From assembly GCF_002217395.1 (NCBI RefSeq), contig NZ_MUHD01000001.1, positions 1 through 64,000 on the forward strand: a DNA stretch of 64,000 nt. Reading direction: 5' to 3'. Of the stretch, positions 37,380 through 46,506 are shown piece after piece. A model generated the notes under the pieces. The model searched no databases and was not told where the DNA came from. It worked only from the letters and a program-made list of their open reading frames with translations. Position 1 is the stretch's first letter; each line of letters opens with the position of its first letter. Both the position numbers and the translations under genes were made by a program. This DNA is from Flavobacterium plurextorum. GTDB lineage: Bacteria > Bacteroidota > Bacteroidia > Flavobacteriales > Flavobacteriaceae.

Positions 37380-37889
37380 CTATTTCCAGAATGTCCATTC
37401 GGTTCCATTATAGATGCAAACCATCTTTTTTACGGTATCATAACAAATAGTGCCCGTCATTGGTTTTACAATATTAAGATGCGGCGAAACTATTCTAGGC
37501 AGAATCAAAGCTTTATCTGCCGATTCTAAAACTAGAACTCCGTCAACACTGCTGCTTTCTGCTCCAATAACGGTTCCTTTTGTTGCTGCTTCGGGCACTG
37601 ACGCTTGTATAGACAAATCGACTGCTCCTGCGCGTTTTGATAAATCAACCCATGCTGTATCATTATAATAAACGACTTTTTTTAGGTTGGCATCAAACAA
37701 CATTACACCGCCTGTTAAGGCTTTACCAGTTGGTAATGTTGTTACCCATGGCAATACAATACCTGCTTTATCGCCCACATTGAAATCAACTATTCCTGAA
37801 CCTTGCGGCGTTGTTTTTCCAATAACGGCCTGCGCATTTACGGTTAATCCTATCAAAAACGCACCGATTATATACTTGATTTTTTTCAT
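37380..37889 (-). CDS. Small secreted protein with fibre-head-like repeats
   Basis: A 169-residue exported protein, signal peptide ending VNAQ (residue 19). Two copies of a short module are visible: IVLPWVTTLP ... GGVMLFDANLKKVVYYNDTAWVDL (about 44-85) and LILPRIVSP ... GTICYDTVKKMVCIYNGTEWTFW (about 127-168). The same module occurs at the end of the 697-residue protein just upstream and near the start of the 1526-residue repeat protein, and is common in flavobacterial proteins that resemble tail-fibre heads. No T9SS sorting domain is present. Function unknown; co-transcription with the preceding gene (42 bases apart) suggests a joint surface role. Confidence 0.75.
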   Translation of the reverse strand: MKKIKYIIGAFLIGLTVNAQAVIGKTTPQGSGIVDFNVGDKAGIVLPWVTTLPTGKALTGGVMLFDANLKKVVYYNDTAWVDLSKRAGAVDLSIQASVPEAATKGTVIGAESSSVDGVLVLESADKALILPRIVSPHLNIVKPMTGTICYDTVKKMVCIYNGTEWTFWK

Positions 37890-37931
37890 AATTATTTTTC
37901 TTTATTATTCTTAAGAATCAAAATCTATTTT

Positions 37932-40025
37932 TTAATCTGGACAAGTTTGTTGTGACATTGCTTTCCAAGATGTGCCATTGTATAGTTTAATAACTTTGTT
38001 TACGGTATCGTAAACAATCATTCCTTCTACAGGAGATGTAATTGCAGTTTCTGGAGAGGCTATTCTCGTTAATACTAAACCTTTTTCTTTTGATTCTAAT
38101 ATTAAACTTCCTGTTCTTGAATCGGCATAATTACGAGGCGTATCAACTCTGTCCAATGTTGATATAATTGTTTTAATAGGAAGTACTGTTCCTGTAGTAA
38201 CGGCAGGTTTATAACAAACGGCGCAAGATGCATCAAACGAAACGGTAAGACTTGCACTTGGAGAAGAACAACCGTAAAGCTCTGAATAAAATGATACTGT
38301 ATATAATCCCGCTGTACTCACATTTGTAGGATCTGCAACTAATACTCCTGACCCATTTTTCCATTGTATCTCTACGCCCAAAGGAGGCTGCGAAGTTAAA
38401 TAACTGTTTAAATCAAATGTAGTTCCTAAACAGGGTTTAGCGGTTGCAGTGCTCAAAACTGGTGCATCGTCCCCTGCTTCACAGGCAAAAATTAGAGCAT
38501 TTTCACTATTAAAAGTACCAGGAGTTGTACCAAAATCTATCGAAATACCAATACCATTATCAGTACCAGCAGCAGGATTAATCAAATTACCAAAAGCCAT
38601 ATAAGCAGCTGTCGATCTATTCAAATTGCCATTAAGAAGAGTATAAGCTGCGGAAAAATATCCTGACCATGCTACACCGCTTTTGTATTGAAAGGCTTCA
38701 TACGAAGACGATGCTTGTTTAAACACACCCATTACATAATTCGGAGCCGTTCCTCTAACAAATCCTGGCCCATTATCTCCACCACTTAAATAGGTATCCC
38801 ATCCGTGCGCCAATTGCACTTTATCAGTGTTACCAGGTGGTATGGTAACTATGTAATCAATAGTAACAGATGGTTCAGGATAATTATAAGTATATTTTAC
38901 ATCCAGTAAATAGGTCAATCCATTTTTTTCTGCCTTCATTTTAATGGTATTCTCAAAATGTCCGGGAGGTGATTCTATAAGCGACTGCTGTGTACTTGTA
39001 ATAGGAACAAGGCTTTTATCCCCTACAGATCCTGTAGGACTCAAAGTACCACTTTTGAAAATATCCCTGCCAATAGAAAGCGCCAAACCATGTGTACTTC
39101 CAGGTATATCAAATGGTTTTGTTGTACCTTCTATTAAACTTTTAGCAGAACTATAAATTTGGTAAGTATTCTTTCTCATGATCTGCATATTCCCTGCTCC
39201 AGAAATATTAAGTCTAATACCATCGCTGGCATTTTTGCCTCCAGGAGCATTAATAACTGTTTGTCCATAATAACCTATAATGGTACTTTTATTTATAAAA
39301 CGATACAACTGTCCGCTTGCTGGACGAGAAATAATAGGCTTTACAAAGGTTTGTGATGTTCCTGGATTTGTTCCCGGATCTGTGAGCCATAATTGTGCCG
39401 CTGTTTCGCCATATATATCTTCTTTACCAAAATAAAGTCCAATAGCAGCAACAGGAAGATTAGGAAGATTTGCACCTTGCTCATATATATACTCAATATT
39501 ATTAGTCCCTTCGTACAATTTTACTTGAAAGCTTATTACATTAGGGTTACTATTGTAACTCCATTTCCAGCTTTTCCATTCTGCCGTAAGCACTCGATTA
39601 GGTGCAGCACCACTCGTTTGATAGGAAAAAGTTCCTCCCACCCCGCTTAAATCCGCTGCTAAGGGAGCTAAAACAAGCGCATTTCCTGTTGGTGCAACGG
39701 TAAATGCCTTTGTAACACCAGCCTTAAACGTAATATGACCGTTTGAACTAGCATAAAAGGTTGTATGATCCTCACGACCAGTATTGAACGTAAAACCTAT
39801 AGGCAATGCTGTACTCACACCTTCATCAGCATTAACAGCAACTACTTTCGTACCTCCAACTAATGGCACAAATACACTGTTTTCAGCCTGCATTGTTAAA
39901 TCACTTGTTATACGTGCCATTTGCTGTTCCTGAGCTGTAATCTTTGCAGGAAACGATAACAAAAGAGTAAAGAGTATAAAAAAACAAAATCCAATTGCAT
40001 TGCTTTTGTTAACATTTTGTATCAT
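37932..40025 (-). CDS. Large secreted protein of the fibre cluster
   Basis: A 697-residue protein with an export signal at residues about 9-32 (ending ITAQE). The body is beta-rich with repeated GxTF/AxxGHITF segments (about 75-110), an INAPGGKNASDGIRLNISG stretch near 265, and an Ig-like CFDLN/CYKP region near 540-605. The last 90 residues carry the same IVYDTVNKVIKLYNGTSW module as the neighbouring 169-residue protein. I see no type A or type B sorting domain. I do not recognise a family for the body. Transcription is predicted from the operator-promoter module at 40124-40176, which leaves a leader of about 90 bases. Confidence 0.75.
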   Translation of the reverse strand: MIQNVNKSNAIGFCFFILFTLLLSFPAKITAQEQQMARITSDLTMQAENSVFVPLVGGTKVVAVNADEGVSTALPIGFTFNTGREDHTTFYASSNGHITFKAGVTKAFTVAPTGNALVLAPLAADLSGVGGTFSYQTSGAAPNRVLTAEWKSWKWSYNSNPNVISFQVKLYEGTNNIEYIYEQGANLPNLPVAAIGLYFGKEDIYGETAAQLWLTDPGTNPGTSQTFVKPIISRPASGQLYRFINKSTIIGYYGQTVINAPGGKNASDGIRLNISGAGNMQIMRKNTYQIYSSAKSLIEGTTKPFDIPGSTHGLALSIGRDIFKSGTLSPTGSVGDKSLVPITSTQQSLIESPPGHFENTIKMKAEKNGLTYLLDVKYTYNYPEPSVTIDYIVTIPPGNTDKVQLAHGWDTYLSGGDNGPGFVRGTAPNYVMGVFKQASSSYEAFQYKSGVAWSGYFSAAYTLLNGNLNRSTAAYMAFGNLINPAAGTDNGIGISIDFGTTPGTFNSENALIFACEAGDDAPVLSTATAKPCLGTTFDLNSYLTSQPPLGVEIQWKNGSGVLVADPTNVSTAGLYTVSFYSELYGCSSPSASLTVSFDASCAVCYKPAVTTGTVLPIKTIISTLDRVDTPRNYADSRTGSLILESKEKGLVLTRIASPETAITSPVEGMIVYDTVNKVIKLYNGTSWKAMSQQTCPD

Positions 40026-40123
40026 ATAAAAATATTTAAATAATTCATACTTTGCTCATTCTATTTAATCCTATCTAGAATTATCTTATAGTTCTCTAGC
40101 TTAATACGGATTTAAATATGGGC

Positions 40124-40176
40124 AAATTTACTGTGGCTGTGTTCTTTGAAACTGCCATTTAAAATCATAAAATCAA
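40124..40176 (-). promoter_or_regulatory. Fibre-regulon promoter, site C
   Basis: On the minus strand, -7 box TAAATTTG (40124-40131), a spacer of exactly 20 bases, then a 25-bp operator (40152-40176) beginning TGATTTTATGA and ending TGGCAGT. Same design as sites A, B and D. Directs the 697- and 169-residue protein genes. The remainder of 40026-40246 shows nothing else. Confidence 0.7.
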
Positions 40177-40246
40177 TACATAAAGACACAACCCTTTATA
40201 AATCAAAGGCGTATTTATATTTTTAAAGTATTAAAACCAACAATGA

Positions 40247-41482
40247 TTAATTGTTGTTGATATATAAATATCCTGCTTTGTCTTTGTAGTCACCATTGTT
40301 GGTTTTATATTTAAGGACATAAAAATAAGTTCCTGTTGGCAGCCCTTCATTTTTAGCTGTGGTAACTCTTCCTTCAGATATTCCTCTAAACCAATTGCCA
40401 TTGGCGCCGTAATTTGTAGTTTCGAATACTTTTACTCCATAACGATTAAAGATTTGTACAGAGTTATCAGGGAAATTTTCCAGTCCTTCAATGTTGAAAT
40501 AATCATTTTTTCCGTCTCCATTAGGCGATATTGCGTTATAAACAATTACATCAGTTGTTGCAACTGTGGTTTTTACTTTTCCAAGTGTAAAAATTCCTGT
40601 TTTATTTATGGCTGCGGTAACAGTTTCGTTTTGATTATCAACGGCAGATGTATAGTGCACCCATTTTGCTTGTGCTTCATCCCAGTTTACAATAGCCAGC
40701 GTATATCCAGAATCTTCTCTGGTTAATTCGTTTGGTGTTGTATTATTGCTCCATTTTAATGTTAAAGCTAAATCTATTACAGCTTGATTACTTTCAACCT
40801 TCCAATATTCATTGGGATTAATCAAAGTTATCAACTCCTCTTTTTGCATACGAGGACGCAATTCGTTTGAATTTTCGAAAACATATTTACTTTTAAAGAA
40901 GTCTTTGGAAATGCTGTTTTGACTGAAAGCAGATGGCCTGAAATAACCTCCATCTCCTATGGGAAATTGAAATTCATTTTTCCCAATATAGTCCACATAA
41001 CCATCAACATAACTATCATCATTTGTGTTTTTATGAACTGCATTTGCTTCAAAAATGACTATCCCTCCAGAATCTTTATTAGAAACTACTCCTTTGTAAA
41101 AATCAGAAACGCCATGAATACTAATTTCTGTCGACAATAAAAACGCAGGCTGAACCATTCGATTTTCAAACCTAACATTATTGAATTCACTTAACTCACT
41201 GCCCGAAATGACCTGAGCTCCAGCCGAACCTTTAAAATAAGTTAATCCAGAAGTTTCTTTTGGATTAAAGGTTACTAATCCGTCATTATTATAGCTTGAA
41301 TAAATCGTAAATTGTCCATCATTGATAAAATCTCCTGTTGGTTTGTTATCAAAATCTGCCACTGTAGCAAGCTCAGTTCCCGGCAAAATTGACATTTCTC
41401 CTATATTTGTGGTTTGTGCGCTAAGTTTACCAATAATAAAAAATAATACTGTAGCAGCTATTTTAAAAATAACTTTGGTCAT
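40247..41482 (-). CDS. T9SS type B-sorted surface protein
   Basis: A 411-residue exported protein (signal ending GKLSAQ, residue 22). The N-terminal half is beta-rich (TFNPKETSGLTYFKGSAGAQ, YVDGYVDYIGKNEFQFPIGDG). Residues about 318-411 are the gliding-motility-associated C-terminal (CHU_C, T9SS type B) sorting domain: YNAISPNGDGKNDYFNIEG, VQIFNRYGVKVFE, GLPTGTYFYVLKY, ending LYINNN. Type B cargo generally needs a PorP/SprF-like partner for secretion, and one is encoded in this cluster at 48782-49717. It follows the giant repeat gene by 104 bases containing a hairpin and has no copy of the regulon operator, so it is probably read by partial read-through. Confidence 0.85.
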   Translation of the reverse strand: MTKVIFKIAATVLFFIIGKLSAQTTNIGEMSILPGTELATVADFDNKPTGDFINDGQFTIYSSYNNDGLVTFNPKETSGLTYFKGSAGAQVISGSELSEFNNVRFENRMVQPAFLLSTEISIHGVSDFYKGVVSNKDSGGIVIFEANAVHKNTNDDSYVDGYVDYIGKNEFQFPIGDGGYFRPSAFSQNSISKDFFKSKYVFENSNELRPRMQKEELITLINPNEYWKVESNQAVIDLALTLKWSNNTTPNELTREDSGYTLAIVNWDEAQAKWVHYTSAVDNQNETVTAAINKTGIFTLGKVKTTVATTDVIVYNAISPNGDGKNDYFNIEGLENFPDNSVQIFNRYGVKVFETTNYGANGNWFRGISEGRVTTAKNEGLPTGTYFYVLKYKTNNGDYKDKAGYLYINNN

Positions 41483-41539
41483 ACTTTTTAATTTAAAGTG
41501 TTAATCTTAAATGTGACAAATTATACTAAAAACGATATA

Positions 41540-41576
41540 AAACACCTCAGTTATTCTATTCATAAAAGAGGTGTTT
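41540..41576. terminator. Hairpin after the giant repeat gene
   Basis: AAACACCTC (41540-41548) pairs with GAGGTGTTT (41568-41576). On the minus strand the T-tract is short, so termination may be partial, allowing some transcription of the following type B-sorted gene. Confidence 0.6.
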
Positions 41577-41586
41577 ATTCTTTGTT

Positions 41587-44500
41587 TTAGTTTGAACTCA
41601 CAGGAGCTGGATTGCTTGAAGTTGTGTTTTCTTCGATTAATTTTTCTAATCTTTCCAAACGCTCGTTCATTTTTGCAATCTCTTTGTCTTTTGCAATAAT
41701 TGCATTGTTTTGCTCAATTATATGCAAGTAGATCTCTTCTGTTTTTTCCAATAATTGGATTGATAATTCAGACATATTGAATGAATATCCTTCAGAAGTT
41801 CTTTCCAATTCGTTGATCGGCGTAATCCCAGGAAGGTGCTTATGAGTTTTAATATACTGCTCGATTTCTGCTAATCCTTTAAATTTATAATCTGCTTTAA
41901 TATCAGAGTATCCTTGGAAGTAATCTTCAAAAACGTAATCGGCATATGTACTATTAACTGTTGTAATAGAACCATTTATTCTCAGTTTTTCACCCGCTTT
42001 ACCAGATGGAGTATCAAACCCGATACCTACCCAGCCTTGTGTATAAATATTCTCTGTATTTGTAGTTGCTCCCGCTTTTGTAGTTGAACTAAACCAAGGC
42101 TCTTTTACGGCAGCGCTCAAATTAACTGATGTTACAAAATTATTCTCATCTTTATAATCTAATGTACCAGTTGTACCATTTACAGCAAGTGACGTCAGAG
42201 TTTGCGCATCTCCTACCATATCAACAAGATTAATTACTGTTGCTGGACCACTTTCGGCTTGGTAGCTTAATTTTTTTCCTGCAGCATCATAAGCAAGTGA
42301 TGTCAATGTTTCGTTTGATCCTACGAATTGTGTAAGTTCTGTTGCGAACTTAGAATCGTTTATAATTGTGCTTGCATTGTTGATTACATCCGCTACAACA
42401 TCGATTGTAGTTTGTGTATCATTTTCACTCTTATAAACATATTTACCGTCGTTGGCAGCATTTTTATCTAATGTTGTCAGTGTTTCTGCATCTCCAACCA
42501 TATCAACAAGTTTAATTACGGTTGCAGCTCCGCTTTCTGGCTGAAAGGTTAATGTTTTTCCTGTTGCATCATAAGCAAGTGATGTCAATGTTTCGTTTGA
42601 ACCTACAAATTGTGTAAGTTCTGTTGCGAACTTAGAATCGTTTATAATTGTGCTTGCATTGTTGATTACATCCGCTACAACATCGATTGTAGTTTGTGTA
42701 TCATTTTCACTCTTATAAACATATTTACCGTCGTTGGCAGCATTTTTATCTAATGTTGTCAGCGTTTCTGCATCTCCTACTAAATCAACAAGTTTAATCA
42801 CTGTTGCAGCTCCGCTTTCCGGCTGATAGGTTAATGTTTTTCCTGTTGCATCATACGCAAGTGATGTCAATGTTTCGTTTGAACCTACGAATTGTGTAAG
42901 TTCTGTTGCGAACTTAGAATCGTTTATAATTGTGCTTGCATTGTTGATTACATCTGCTACAACATCGATTGTAGTTTGTGTATCATTTTCACTCTTATAA
43001 ACATATTTACCGTCGTTGGCAGCATTTTTATCTAATGTTGTCAGCGTTTCTGCATCTCCAACCATATCAACAAGTTTAATTACGGTTGCAGCTCCGCTTT
43101 CCGGCTGATAGGTTAATGTTTTTCCTGTCGCATCATAAGCAAGTGATGTCAATGTTTCGTTTCCTTTTACAATTTCACTGATGTTCACTGTTTGTGTAAC
43201 TCCCGATGCATCTGCATATGTAAATTCGTTAGTTGTAGAATTAAACGATACTGTACCTTCTGACTTAGTAACAAAATTATTTAGAACATTCGTTACTGCT
43301 GGATTGTTTATGATGGTTTCAAAATTACTTGCAACATCGCCTACTACATTAATAGTAACATTGTCTCCTGCCTCATTTGCATAAGTATAACTTCCGTTAT
43401 TATTGTTTGTTATTGTAGTAACAGTTTCTTTTGCATCTACAAATTGAGTCAGCTCAGTTACAAACTTAGGATCGCTTAAGATTGTGCTTGAGTTATTGAT
43501 TACATCTGCTACAACATCGATTGCTGTCTCTGCACTATCTTCATTTTTATAAACATACTTTCCGTCATTAGCAGCATTTTTTACTAATGTTGTAATCGTT
43601 TCGTTTCCTTTTACAATTTCACTGATGTTCACTGTTTGTGTAACTCCTGATGCATCTGTATATGTAAATTCGTTGGTTGTAGAATTAAACGATACTGTAC
43701 CTTCAGACTTAGTAACAAAATTGTTCAAAACATTCGTTACTGCTGGATTGTTTATGATGGTTTCAAAATTACTTGCAACATCACCTACTACATTAATAGT
43801 AACATTGTCACCTGCCTCATTTGCATAAGTATAACTTCCGTTATTATTGTTTGTTATTGTAGTAACAGTTTCTTTTGCATCTACAAATTGAGTCAGCTCA
43901 GTTACAAACTTAGGATCGCTTAAGATTGTACTTGCATTGTTGATTACATCTGCTACTACATCAATTGTAGTTTGTGTATCATTTTCGCTCTTATAAACAT
44001 ACTTTCCGTCGTTTGCAGCATTTTTATCTAATGTTGTTAGCGTTTCTGCATCTCCAACCATATCAACAAGTTTAATTACTGTTGCAGCTCCGCTTTCCGG
44101 CTGATAGGTTAATGTTTTTCCTGTAGCATCATAAGCAAGTGATGTCAAAGTTTCGTTTCCTTTTACAATTTCACTGATGTTCACTGTTTGTGTAACTCCT
44201 GATCCATCTGTATATGTAAATTCATTAGTTGTAGAATTGAACGATACTGTACCTTCTGACTTAGTAACAAAATTGTTTAGAACATTCGTTACTGCCGGAT
44301 TGTTTATGATGGTTTCAAAATTACTTGCAACATCACCTAGTACATTAATAGTAACATTGTCTCCTGCCTCATTTGCATAAGTATAACTTCCGTTATTATT
44401 ATTTGTTATTGTAGTAACAGTTTCTTTTGCATCTACAAATTGAGTCAGCTCAGTTACAAATTTAGGATCGCTTAAGATTGTGCTTGCATTGTTGATTACA

Positions 44501-46167
44501 TCCGCTACAACATCAATTGCTGTCTCTGCACTATCTTCATTTTTATAAACATACTTTCCGTCATTAGCAGCATTTTTTACTAATGTTGTAATCGTTTCGT
44601 TTCCTTTTACAATTTCACTGATGTTCACTGTTTGTGTAACTCCTGATGCATCTGTATATGTAAATTCGTTGGTTGTAGAATTAAACGACACTGTACCTTC
44701 AGACTTAGTAACAAAATTGTTCAAAACATTCGTTACTGCTGGATTGTTTATGATGGTTTCAAAATTACTTGCAACATCACCTAGTACATTAATAGTAACA
44801 TTGTCTCCTGCCTCATTTGCATAAGTATAGCTTCCGTTATTATTGTTTGTTATTGTAGTAACAGTTTCTTTTGCATCTACAAATTGAGTCAGCTCAGTTA
44901 CAAACTTAGGATCGCTTAAGATTGTGCTAGAGTTATTGATTACATCGGCTACAACATCGATTGCTGTCTCTGCACTATCTTCATTTTTATAAACATACTT
45001 TCCATCATTAGCAGCATTTTTTACTAATGTTGTAATCGTTTCGTTTCCTTTTACGATTTCACTGATGTTCACTGTTTGTGTAACTCCTGATGCATCTGTA
45101 TACGTAAATTCGTTAGTCGTAGAATTGAACGACACTGTACCTTCAGACTTAGTAACAAAATTGTTTAGAACATTCGTTACTGCCGGATTGTTTATGATGG
45201 TTTCAAAATTACTTGCAACATCACCTACTACATTAATAGTAACATTGTCTCCTGCCTCATTTGCATAAGTATAGCTTCCGTTATTATTGTTTGTTATTGT
45301 AGTAACAGTTTCTTTTGCATCTACAAATTGAGTCAGCTCAGTTACAAACTTAGGATCGCTTAAGATTGTGCTAGAGTTATTGATTACATCGGCTACAACA
45401 TCGATTGCTGTCTCTGCACTATCTTCATTTTTATAAACATACTTTCCGTCATTAGCCGCATTTTTTACTAATGTTGTAATCGTTTCGTTTCCTTTTACAA
45501 TTTCACTGATGTTCACTGTTTGTGTAACTCCTGATGCATCTGTAAATGTAAATTCGTTAGTTGTAGAATTAAACGATACTGTACCTTCAGACTTAGTAAC
45601 AAAAGTGTTCAAAACATTCGTTACCGCAGGATTGTTTATGATTGTTTCAAAATTACTTGCAACATCGCCTACTACATTAATGGTTACTGGATTTTCTCCT
45701 GTCTCATTTAGGTAAGTATATGTACCATCATTATTGTTGGTTAAAGTTGTAATTGTTTCGTGTTTTTTTACGGAACTTCCAAAATCCAACGGTTGATTAG
45801 CGCCTGAATCATCTACAAACACAAACTCTTTTGTTACTGCATTATAAATAACAGTTCCTTTGTTAGATTCAACTTCACCGGCAATAACAATTCTATTCCA
45901 TTTGTTATCATACCAATAGTAATATCCTGGTTTAATATCTGCAGCTGTGGCAGTATTAAATACTAATAAACTATTTACATTGCCATTTGCAATTGTACTA
46001 GCATCTGTTGAATTCTTTAGTGGAATTCTAGGAATCAATATACCTTTATCATTTGCCACAACTTCTAATTGAGTAGAAGGATTTGGCATCGTAGTTCCAA
46101 TACCCACCTGGGAATAAGCTGAATAACTAGCTAGGATAAAAAATAATGGAAGTAATTTATTCTTCAT
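41587..46167 (-). CDS. Giant tandem-repeat fibre protein
   Basis: A 1526-residue exported protein (signal ending SAYSQ, residue 19). An N-terminal head module (VGIGTTMPNPSTQLEV, GILIPRIPL, YYYWYDNKWNRIV) is followed by six copies of a unit containing GTVSFNSTTNEFTYTDASGV and NISEIVKGNET, four of them at a strict 148-residue period, then about four 94-residue units with ETLTSLAYDATGKTLTYQP. The C-terminal 120 residues include YSDIKADYKFKGLAEIEQYI and a heptad coiled coil (IIAKDKEIAKMNERLERLEK), resembling trimeric tail-fibre ends where an S74-like chaperone region would sit. No T9SS sorting domain is visible, which is odd for a presumed surface fibre. Read from site B (46267-46319). Confidence 0.85.
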   Translation of the reverse strand: MKNKLLPLFFILASYSAYSQVGIGTTMPNPSTQLEVVANDKGILIPRIPLKNSTDASTIANGNVNSLLVFNTATAADIKPGYYYWYDNKWNRIVIAGEVESNKGTVIYNAVTKEFVFVDDSGANQPLDFGSSVKKHETITTLTNNNDGTYTYLNETGENPVTINVVGDVASNFETIINNPAVTNVLNTFVTKSEGTVSFNSTTNEFTFTDASGVTQTVNISEIVKGNETITTLVKNAANDGKYVYKNEDSAETAIDVVADVINNSSTILSDPKFVTELTQFVDAKETVTTITNNNNGSYTYANEAGDNVTINVVGDVASNFETIINNPAVTNVLNNFVTKSEGTVSFNSTTNEFTYTDASGVTQTVNISEIVKGNETITTLVKNAANDGKYVYKNEDSAETAIDVVADVINNSSTILSDPKFVTELTQFVDAKETVTTITNNNNGSYTYANEAGDNVTINVLGDVASNFETIINNPAVTNVLNNFVTKSEGTVSFNSTTNEFTYTDASGVTQTVNISEIVKGNETITTLVKNAANDGKYVYKNEDSAETAIDVVADVINNASTILSDPKFVTELTQFVDAKETVTTITNNNNGSYTYANEAGDNVTINVLGDVASNFETIINNPAVTNVLNNFVTKSEGTVSFNSTTNEFTYTDGSGVTQTVNISEIVKGNETLTSLAYDATGKTLTYQPESGAATVIKLVDMVGDAETLTTLDKNAANDGKYVYKSENDTQTTIDVVADVINNASTILSDPKFVTELTQFVDAKETVTTITNNNNGSYTYANEAGDNVTINVVGDVASNFETIINNPAVTNVLNNFVTKSEGTVSFNSTTNEFTYTDASGVTQTVNISEIVKGNETITTLVKNAANDGKYVYKNEDSAETAIDVVADVINNSSTILSDPKFVTELTQFVDAKETVTTITNNNNGSYTYANEAGDNVTINVVGDVASNFETIINNPAVTNVLNNFVTKSEGTVSFNSTTNEFTYADASGVTQTVNISEIVKGNETLTSLAYDATGKTLTYQPESGAATVIKLVDMVGDAETLTTLDKNAANDGKYVYKSENDTQTTIDVVADVINNASTIINDSKFATELTQFVGSNETLTSLAYDATGKTLTYQPESGAATVIKLVDLVGDAETLTTLDKNAANDGKYVYKSENDTQTTIDVVADVINNASTIINDSKFATELTQFVGSNETLTSLAYDATGKTLTFQPESGAATVIKLVDMVGDAETLTTLDKNAANDGKYVYKSENDTQTTIDVVADVINNASTIINDSKFATELTQFVGSNETLTSLAYDAAGKKLSYQAESGPATVINLVDMVGDAQTLTSLAVNGTTGTLDYKDENNFVTSVNLSAAVKEPWFSSTTKAGATTNTENIYTQGWVGIGFDTPSGKAGEKLRINGSITTVNSTYADYVFEDYFQGYSDIKADYKFKGLAEIEQYIKTHKHLPGITPINELERTSEGYSFNMSELSIQLLEKTEEIYLHIIEQNNAIIAKDKEIAKMNERLERLEKLIEENTTSSNPAPVSSN
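42190..45750 (-). repeat. Near-identical 444-bp and 282-bp coding repeats
   Basis: Within the fibre gene the unit containing NISEIVKG recurs at 444-bp steps, with one 552-bp step and six occurrences between about 43.15 and 45.75 kb. A second unit recurs at exactly 282 bp, four times between about 42.29 and 43.14 kb. Units differ by only a few bases each, mostly synonymous. All periods are multiples of three, so copy-number change keeps the frame. Confidence 0.9.
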
Positions 46168-46266
46168 AAGATTTAATAATTATGAGTTATCTTTTTATTT
46201 GTAACCTTTATTCTAAAATTTAAACCAGCTGACTTTTTCTCTAACTGTTAAATTTTAAATTCGGGG

Positions 46267-46319
46267 CAAAATTATGTCCTAAGTATTTTTCAGAACTACC
46301 ACATAAACTTTTAAAATCA
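46267..46319 (-). promoter_or_regulatory. Fibre-regulon promoter, site B
   Basis: On the minus strand, -7 box TAATTTTG (46267-46274), a 20-base spacer, then the 25-bp operator (46295-46319) starting TGATTTTAAAAG and ending TATGTGGTAGT. It lies about 100 bases before the giant fibre gene. No -33 TTG is present, as expected for an activator-dependent promoter. Confidence 0.75.
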
Positions 46320-46430
46320 ATACAAAAAGTTACAAATCACCAAAACATCATAAATAATTACACTTCAAATAGTTATCACCACAAAAAACCTCTAAAACCT
46401 CCCATAAAAACGAAAATATATCCAACAAAA

Positions 46431-46465
46431 AAGAGCTTGAACTTACTTAAAAGTCAAACTCTTTT
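46431..46465. terminator. Terminator after the PD40-OmpA gene
   Basis: AAGAGCTTGA (46431-46440) pairs imperfectly with TCAAACTCTT (46453-46462), with A- and T-tracts outside. It ends the porP-ompA transcript and so makes site B necessary for the fibre gene. Confidence 0.6.
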
Positions 46466-46506
46466 TCTTACCAACTTACAAACTACCAAATCTAAATTTA
46501 TACGTT

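Noticed and set aside
43181-45715. Six near-identical 67-68-codon + strand frames
   Set aside because: They are the antisense of the repeats of the fibre gene and recur only because the DNA repeats; all share one frame relation to it.
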